NCBI RefSeq assembly: GCF_003001675.1
Contig: NZ_PVYW01000027.1
Location: 1 to 64,000 of the forward strand
Origin: Cohnella sp. SGD-V74
GTDB taxonomy: Bacteria; Bacillota; Bacilli; Paenibacillales; Paenibacillaceae
Reading direction: 5' to 3'
Length of the DNA stretch: 64,000 nt
Of this stretch, positions 59,306-64,000 are shown piece by piece. The position numbers were made by a program, and so were the translations under genes. The first letter of the stretch is position 1. Each line of letters starts with the position of its first letter. Below the pieces are notes generated by a model. That model saw nothing but the letters and a program-made list of their open reading frames with translations, was not told the DNA's origin and ran no database searches.

Positions 59306-60882
59306 GATCGATCCGGGCCCCCTGACTGAGGTTCGCGTTGGGTTCTTATTGAGTCCACACCGGAAATCAGTACCCGGTAGAGGGCTCCGTTGTCCTGTGC
59401 CGGATAGTCGTCATGCTGGTGCATGCCGCGGGACTCTTTCCTTTCCAAAGCACTGGTGTACATCCAGCGGGCCGTAGCGATCATCGAAGCGGCTTCCCTG
59501 CTGCGGACAAGCGCTCTGACATCGTTCGGATCATGTTCGTTCAGACGAATCGTCTTCCACAGATCGTTTAATCTGGCGAGGGAAGCGCGCATCGATGTTT
59601 CCGTTCGGAACAGATTTTTGTCATAGGGAATGACCTCTTCCTGAATGGATTTGACGATCGAAGGCATATCCATCGATCGGGCGGGCTTCCCGGCAGAGTG
59701 ACGCTCTGTGAATCGAAAATGAAGCTGCGTCCTCATTGCAGCTGCTTCAGTCCCCAACGCGTAGTCGGCGGCCGCGCTTCCGGATATGCGGCCCGAGCAG
59801 ATCGCCCATGAGGCGTTGATGTGACCGCCGCCCGTCGTTGCCCCGGCAACAAATTCACGGGTAGCGGCATCGCCTGCCGCGTACAGCCCCGGCACATTGG
59901 TCGCGCAGGTATCGTCGACAAGGTTGATGCCGCCGGTTCCCCGCACGGTGCCCTCCAAGCGCAGAGTGATCGGGAAGCGTTCCCGGAACGGATCTTTCCC
60001 CAACCGGTCGAAGGAGAGGAAGAAGTTCGGCTGCGATCGCCTCATGGCGACCTGGATCGCGTCCGACGCTTTATCGATGCGGGCATAGACGGGAGCCCGC
60101 TGCATTTCTATCGCCAAAGCCCGTTTATCCGTATTTGTAATGACGGAGTTATCCTCACGGTAGAAAGTCGCCCAGTGATAAAGGAAATTTTTCGTACAGG
60201 AGGAAAACTCGGTGGAGAAGCCGTAGATGTTGGAGAACTCCATTCCCGATAAGACCGCGCCGGCTTCCGCCGCCATCAAATAGCCATCCCCGGTCAATAC
60301 ATTGCAGCCAAGCGCGCGGCTTAGAAAGGCGCAGCCTCCGGTTGCAATGATGACGGCTTTCGCATGAACGCTCCATTCCTCTCCGGTTTCCAGATTGACC
60401 CCGGCAGCGCCGCTTACGCCGCGTTCACCGGTAATCAACTTCAAAGCGGGAGAATGATCGAGGATGACAACCCCCGCTTTGCGAACGGTTTTCCTCATAA
60501 GGCGCATGTACTCGGGACCTTGCAGATTTCTGCTGATTGGTCGGCCATGCTCATCCAACGGGAACGGGTATCCCAGTTCGATTAATTGCTCCGTGCCCAT
60601 TTTCGTATGATCATACAAAATTTCGAGCCACCGACGGTTGGCAAGCCCATTCCCCCTGGAGAGAAATCGACGTATGGATGCCTCTCTTCTCGCCGGTTCC
60701 GACCGGACATGCCACAAGTTGGTGCCGGAGGCGGCCGTCGCGCCGCTGCTTCCGCAATAGCCTTTGTCGGCCAGTACGACTTTGACGCCTTGCGAAGCCG
60801 CCGTATAGGCCGCCCAAGTTCCCGCCGGTCCGCCTCCCAGAACTAGGACGTCGGATTCGAACGTTTTCAAGCCGGAGCCCAT
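59302..60882 (-). CDS. FAD-binding oxidoreductase of the fumarate reductase/AprA-like family
   Basis: 526 residues from ATG 60882 (GAAGGTG upstream). FAD Rossmann motif VLVLGGGPAGTWAAYTA near 12-28, GSSGATAASG near 46 in the position of the flavin-binding loop, and the C-terminal GLYAAGDAATREFVAGATTGGGHINASWAICSGRISG. The N-terminal pattern and partner ferredoxin resemble dissimilatory adenylylsulfate reductase (AprBA) more than succinate dehydrogenase; no SdhA-type covalent histidine is present. The substrate is unknown. Confidence 0.85.
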   Translation of the reverse strand: MGSGLKTFESDVLVLGGGPAGTWAAYTAASQGVKVVLADKGYCGSSGATAASGTNLWHVRSEPARREASIRRFLSRGNGLANRRWLEILYDHTKMGTEQLIELGYPFPLDEHGRPISRNLQGPEYMRLMRKTVRKAGVVILDHSPALKLITGERGVSGAAGVNLETGEEWSVHAKAVIIATGGCAFLSRALGCNVLTGDGYLMAAEAGAVLSGMEFSNIYGFSTEFSSCTKNFLYHWATFYREDNSVITNTDKRALAIEMQRAPVYARIDKASDAIQVAMRRSQPNFFLSFDRLGKDPFRERFPITLRLEGTVRGTGGINLVDDTCATNVPGLYAAGDAATREFVAGATTGGGHINASWAICSGRISGSAAADYALGTEAAAMRTQLHFRFTERHSAGKPARSMDMPSIVKSIQEEVIPYDKNLFRTETSMRASLARLNDLWKTIRLNEHDPNDVRALVRSREAASMIATARWMYTSALERKESRGMHQHDDYPAQDNGALYRVLISGVDSIRTQREPQSGGPDRS

Positions 60883-60914
60883 GAAAATCACCTTCTTCTT
60901 ATTTACACATTAAC

Positions 60915-61018
60915 CATAGTGTAATACTATGAATTAAAAGTAACAGCAATTTCGCGATAGTTCAATGCGATGATCGATAGTGAGTCGCGAATGACCCGGA
61001 ATGAGCCTGGGATACAAT
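60915..61018. promoter_or_regulatory. Divergent promoter region with a palindrome
   Basis: CATAGT-GTAAT-ACTATG (60915-60931) overlaps the likely minus-strand -10 (TATTAC, with TTGCTG upstream, spacer 17). For the plus-strand regulator ATGACC (60991-60996) and TACAAT (61013-61018) are 16 apart. A second pair, TCGCGA, occurs at about 60952 and 60985. The palindrome is a candidate site for the HTH regulator. Confidence 0.5.
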
Positions 61019-61050
61019 TTGTGGTAATTTTCGGGGAGGAGGAATAGGAG

Positions 61051-62259
61051 TTGCGCAGCGACAGAGAACTTCTCACGTTGCAGGAAGCGATGGATCTCTT
61101 GCAAATTAGCCGCTCGACGATTAATCGTTGGCGTCGCAATAAAAGTTTGCCGTTCCTTAAAATCGGCAGAGACGTTTATGTGGATAAAGATAAATTGCTA
61201 GCCTGGGCTTCCCGATACGAGCACACACATAACGATCCGGATACGGATAAGCAGCAGCGAATCGAGACGGTCACCGTCGGCTATCAAAGCATGAACGCTC
61301 ACCTATGGAGCTCTCTGATTATTAAGGAACTTCGCTTGTTCGAGGAAGAACTGCTCGAGCTGAGACCTCGCCGTCAGATTCACGTCCAGTGGAGAGACCT
61401 GCACGGTCCGAGCCAGATGGAAGAGCTCGTCATCGGGCGAATCCAGATCGCTTCGATCGGCGATTACCCGTTAGTCAATGTGTTTAAGTTAAACCAACTG
61501 TTTCCGTCGTTCCAAGCGAACCTGCTTGCTTTTGACGGGAAAAACGCAAGCTCCGAACAAGTCTCTCTCGTCATCCCGCACAAATCCGACATCCGAACGC
61601 TCGATCAGTTGTCAGGGAGAACCGTCTCGACTTTCGTTCATTCGAGCGCATGGCACCGATTGTTCAAGGCGTTGGGCCAGGACGTAAGCAACCGTCCGCG
61701 AATCATTAATCAGAATTCGCGCCAAAGCTTCCATGATATTTTGAATACGCAAGTGGATGCATGCACGATGGTAGAGCCTTACTTAAGCGTCGTGCAGCGT
61801 TATCAATTAGGCAGAATCATCAAGCTGGAGGATAACGGGGACGACTACTTAACCGGAATCGTTGCGGATAACAAATGGTTAAGGGAACACGAAGATATTG
61901 TCGTCGCCTATTTGAAGGCGCATCTTCGGGCACACCAGCTGCTCAGGAATAGTCCGCTTCGTATGGCGAAGATCATCTCGGAGCATACGGATTTTCCGCT
62001 GGAGATCGTCACCGGAATTTTGGACGGAATCCGATGGGACGCGGCTATCTATCAACGAGATCTTCAAACTCTCGTCAATATCGGCACGACGCACACTCCG
62101 GCTCATTATGAAAGGATCAGCGGAGGACTGGACACGAATCTTTTGCGAAGCCAGTTCATGAATGATATGTACTTGACCCGCGCCGCGCAGCACTTGAGAC
62201 TTCCGCAGATGTTTCAAACCCTGTTCGACGGCGCGTGGCGCCCCGAACCGATATACTAG
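61051..62259 (+). CDS. Regulator: excisionase-type helix-turn-helix fused to a NMT1/SsuA-like binding domain
   Basis: 402 residues from TTG 61051 (AGGAGG eight bases upstream). Residues 6-50 are an excisionase/MerR-type DNA-binding helix-turn-helix (LLTLQEAMDLLQISRSTINRWRRNKSLPFLKIGRDVYVDKDKLLAWAS). From about 72 (ETVTVGYQSMNAHLWSSLI) the protein resembles the SsuA/NMT1 solute-binding fold (IGRIQIASIGDYPLVNV, LDQLSGRTVSTFVHSS, VDACTMVEPYLSVVQR). No signal peptide exists, so the domain should sense its ligand in the cytoplasm. It is divergent from the importer/redox operon and is its likely regulator. Its stop codon lies in a perfect palindrome. Confidence 0.87.
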   Translation: MRSDRELLTLQEAMDLLQISRSTINRWRRNKSLPFLKIGRDVYVDKDKLLAWASRYEHTHNDPDTDKQQRIETVTVGYQSMNAHLWSSLIIKELRLFEEELLELRPRRQIHVQWRDLHGPSQMEELVIGRIQIASIGDYPLVNVFKLNQLFPSFQANLLAFDGKNASSEQVSLVIPHKSDIRTLDQLSGRTVSTFVHSSAWHRLFKALGQDVSNRPRIINQNSRQSFHDILNTQVDACTMVEPYLSVVQRYQLGRIIKLEDNGDDYLTGIVADNKWLREHEDIVVAYLKAHLRAHQLLRNSPLRMAKIISEHTDFPLEIVTGILDGIRWDAAIYQRDLQTLVNIGTTHTPAHYERISGGLDTNLLRSQFMNDMYLTRAAQHLRLPQMFQTLFDGAWRPEPIY

Positions 62260-62283
62260 GGCGTGTATGCATACACGCCCTAG
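62256..62283. repeat. Perfect 28-bp palindrome
   Basis: CTAGGGCGTGTATG is followed directly by its reverse complement, including the stop codon of the regulator gene. The left half plus two bases recurs at 63331-63346. It may be a fused pair of transposon ends. Confidence 0.8.
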
Positions 62284-62341
62284 TACCGATCCCAAATTCA
62301 AAAAGAGGATTTCCTCGATACAGGTCAAACGTATGATTGAA

Positions 62342-62385
62342 AAAGGCATATCGCGTATCCATTCTGTTGGATAGGCGATATGCCT
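62342..62385 (-). terminator. Terminator behind psd
   Basis: AAGGCATATCGC pairs with GCGATATGCCTT around an inner TATCC/GGATA stem. On the minus strand it is followed by TTTTTC, which suits the psd gene. Confidence 0.8.
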
Positions 62386-62396
62386 TCTCTGCTTGT

Positions 62397-63188
62397 TCAG
62401 TCTTTGGGAACCAACGTCCCGAGCCGTTCGCCCATGCGGACTTTCGAGCCGAGCGTCAAATCCTCGCGGGGCTTCAGCGTGCCGTCTTCGGTCAACAGAA
62501 CGATGGTGGAACCGAATTCGAAGTAGGCGAGCTCGTCCCCTCGGCGAAGACGGTCGGGCTTCGGTTCGACGTAGCGGATGCTGCTGACGTTCATCGCGCC
62601 TACTTTGACGACGGCGACTTCCCCGCCCTCGTGGCAGATGTAGGAGACGAGGCGTTCGTTGCGCGACAGCACGCGGCGCATCGAGGTAAGCCCGAATTCG
62701 TTGACGGGATACACTTTGCCGGCGATGTGCTCGCTCTCGACGATCTGTCCGTCGCAAGGAGAGTGGATGCGATGGTAGTCCGTAGGGCTTAGATAGAGCA
62801 CCCAGAAGTAGCCGTGCCGGTATTGGGCGATTCTCGGAGAGCCGTTAAGCAGTTCCTCGACCGTATAGTCTTGTCCTTTGATTTTCAGCATCATGCCGTC
62901 TTCGATGACTCCGCATCCGGTAATGAGCGCGTCGACCGGACTGGCCAGCGCATCGGGAGCGGAATCCACTGGTCGGCGGCCGGGTTTGAGCCTGCGCGTA
63001 AAGAAGTCGTTCAGCGAGCGGTATTCTCCGATCTCCTTCTCCGCTTCTTCGACCGGAATGTTGTATATCGCCGCAAAACGGGGAATCATGCGCCGGCTGA
63101 AGGAAGATTTGGCGAAGCGCCCTGTCATTCGGGATATGAACTTGCGCGAGGACAGCTCTGTCATCATGCGCAGCAGCCAACGAGTCAT
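62397..63188 (-). CDS. psd: Phosphatidylserine decarboxylase
   Basis: 263 residues from ATG 63188 (AAAGGAG upstream); the frame is open to 63566, but that extension overlaps the glycosyltransferase gene. Family blocks: ASPVDALITGCG near 90, HIHSPCDG-type sequence (DYHRIHSPCDGQI near 140) and YFEFGSTIVLL near 220, where self-cleavage before the serine creates the pyruvoyl group. It makes phosphatidylethanolamine at the membrane. Confidence 0.95.
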   Translation of the reverse strand: MTRWLLRMMTELSSRKFISRMTGRFAKSSFSRRMIPRFAAIYNIPVEEAEKEIGEYRSLNDFFTRRLKPGRRPVDSAPDALASPVDALITGCGVIEDGMMLKIKGQDYTVEELLNGSPRIAQYRHGYFWVLYLSPTDYHRIHSPCDGQIVESEHIAGKVYPVNEFGLTSMRRVLSRNERLVSYICHEGGEVAVVKVGAMNVSSIRYVEPKPDRLRRGDELAYFEFGSTIVLLTEDGTLKPREDLTLGSKVRMGERLGTLVPKD

Positions 63189-63330
63189 GTGGCCGAGCAC
63201 TCCTTTATCGATAGATTCATTCCCGAGAATTGTGACATAACGCCGAATAAAGTGCAATAGCCCCTTTGTCTGGCGCCGGGGTAGACGCCGTAACCATTCT
63301 CCGGGCCGGCGTATATGCTGGAGCGATGGC

Positions 63331-63346
63331 CTAGGGCGTGTATGCA
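63331..63346. repeat. Solo copy of the palindrome half-site
   Basis: CTAGGGCGTGTATGCA is identical to the first 16 bases of the palindrome at 62256. It lies 1.05 kb away, upstream of the glycosyltransferase gene. The remaining sequence from 63189 to 63398 holds no other recognised feature. Confidence 0.75.
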
Positions 63347-63398
63347 ACCTCCGAGGAAAGCAGATATGGCCGAGAAGGCAGGCGAGGGAGTTGGGACG

Positions 63399-64000
63399 AT
63401 GCTGAAAGCCGCATTCATTACTCCGGGAGCCTTCCCGGTTCCCTCCGCGATGGGAGGATCTGTCGAGCGCGTAGTCGAGAAGGTCGTTCCCGCGCTGCTG
63501 CCCCACGTCGACGCTACGATCTACGGCAGAAGAGGGAAAAGATTGCCTGCCAGAGGGAGCTTGCACGGCGTGAAGGTGGAAAGATTCCCCGCCGCGGACA
63601 AGGGAGACTATTTTAGAAGCGTATGCGCCAGGCTGGTCCGATCAAAGCCGGACGTTATTCAGGTGGAGAACCGTCCCCTGTGGGTGCCCAGGCTGAAGCG
63701 GTTGTTTCCGCGCAGCCGGATCTGGCTCAATTTGCATTCCACCACGTTCATTAACGCCCCGTATTTGACTCCTTCCAAGCGAAAAATATGTTTGCAGGCG
63801 GCCGACCGCATTCAAGTGAACAGCGAGTTTCTGCGTTCTTACGTTCAGGCGCATGTTCCGCGGGTGTCCGATAAAATCCGCGTGAACCCTCTTGGGGTGG
63901 ACCTGTCGAGATTTCACGGCAGATCGACGCCGGAGGGCGCGGCCATGCGTCAGGAAATGCGTTCCCGCCACGGCTGGGGCAACCGCCCCATCGCCATATA
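63399..64000 (+). CDS. Glycosyltransferase family 4, N-terminal part (runs off the window)
   Basis: 200 codons with no stop to the right edge; ATG 63399, with GAGGGAG upstream. The N-terminus AAFITPGAFPVPSAMGGSVERVVEKVVPALL has the Gly-Gly loop of GT-B enzymes, followed by PDVIQVENRPLWVPRLKR, ADRIQVNSEFLRSYVQ and NPLGVDLSRFHG, the usual end of the first domain. Relatives include spore coat and exopolysaccharide transferases (CotSA-like). Sugar donor unknown. Confidence 0.88.
   Translation, partial: MLKAAFITPGAFPVPSAMGGSVERVVEKVVPALLPHVDATIYGRRGKRLPARGSLHGVKVERFPAADKGDYFRSVCARLVRSKPDVIQVENRPLWVPRLKRLFPRSRIWLNLHSTTFINAPYLTPSKRKICLQAADRIQVNSEFLRSYVQAHVPRVSDKIRVNPLGVDLSRFHGRSTPEGAAMRQEMRSRHGWGNRPIAI

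Noticed and set aside
59302..60882. Second succinate dehydrogenase or a dissimilatory AprA
   Set aside because: The covalent-FAD histidine segment of SdhA is missing, no cytochrome subunit is linked, and the similarity to AprA is only in general layout, so no specific enzyme is assigned.
62397..63188. Unusual FGST instead of LGST at the psd cleavage site
   Set aside because: The cleavage Gly-Ser-Thr is intact and variation at the first position is common in the family, so it is not remarkable.

Overview
The window comes from a moderately high-GC, endospore-forming Bacillota, most likely a member of Paenibacillaceae (Paenibacillus or Cohnella type). The support is a three-gene GerA-type germinant receptor operon, a PdaA-type cortex deacetylase, SLH-domain surface proteins, Gram-positive ribosome binding sites, Bacillus-type regulators (GlpP, LexA box, Fur box, cre-like site) and a three-subunit succinate dehydrogenase. 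No rRNA or tRNA gene and no CRISPR array was seen.

Layout. 0-1 kb: the 5' part of an IS1595-like zinc-ribbon transposase gene with a promoter-overlapping LexA box, then a 58-59 bp purine-rich tandem repeat. 1-4.3 kb: YkoP-like and PAP2 proteins, and a CPBP membrane protease. 4.4-7.6 kb: a c-di-AMP (ydaO-type) riboswitch with terminator in front of ktrB-ktrA and a polysaccharide deacetylase. 7.6-12 kb: LysR regulator divergent from sdhCAB. 12-13.7 kb: a decayed IS1182-like element carrying a nested palindrome. 13.8-18 kb: a VanY-type carboxypeptidase, two-component system and lipoprotein operon. 18-29 kb: a chemoreceptor, a sensor-domain protein, HxlR, an AraC frame that runs without a stop into a Fur-controlled siderophore-binding lipoprotein, a PHP phosphatase, LysR, an MFS-PadR operon with twin palindromic operators, and a second MFS protein. 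29.4-30.4 kb: a secreted helveticin J-like protein. 30.4-36.1 kb: a glycerophosphodiester / glycerol-3-phosphate island (binding protein, two permeases, phosphodiesterase, GlpP, HAD phosphatase) with two leader hairpins that share sequence blocks. 36-44.6 kb: mostly housekeeping genes (MgtC, zinc phospholipase-like, CheX, SDR, DEAD helicase, ribokinase, PdaA, SLH protein). 44.7-48.4 kb: germination operon. 48.4-50.5 kb: ecsAB. 50.8-55.4 kb: aminotransferase, PNPOx-like protein, MocR and AraC regulators. 55.4-62.3 kb: an ABC importer, metallo-beta-lactamase-fold hydrolase, ferredoxin and flavoprotein operon divergent from an unusual HTH + periplasmic-binding-domain regulator. 62.4-64 kb: psd and the start of a glycosyltransferase gene.

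The most interesting structures are: (1) a family of nested palindromes (12.07, 20.95, 41.83 and 50.55 kb) whose arms differ between copies while pairing is kept, three of them bounded by IS1182-like ends; (2) a two-copy leader RNA motif in the GlpP island; (3) the uncharacterised flavoprotein/ferredoxin/importer cluster with its fused cytoplasmic solute-sensing regulator; (4) the AraC-lipoprotein continuous frame with a promoter and Fur box inside it; (5) the SOS-box-controlled transposase-like gene. Functional assignments rest on motif recognition by eye; no database search or folding program was run.
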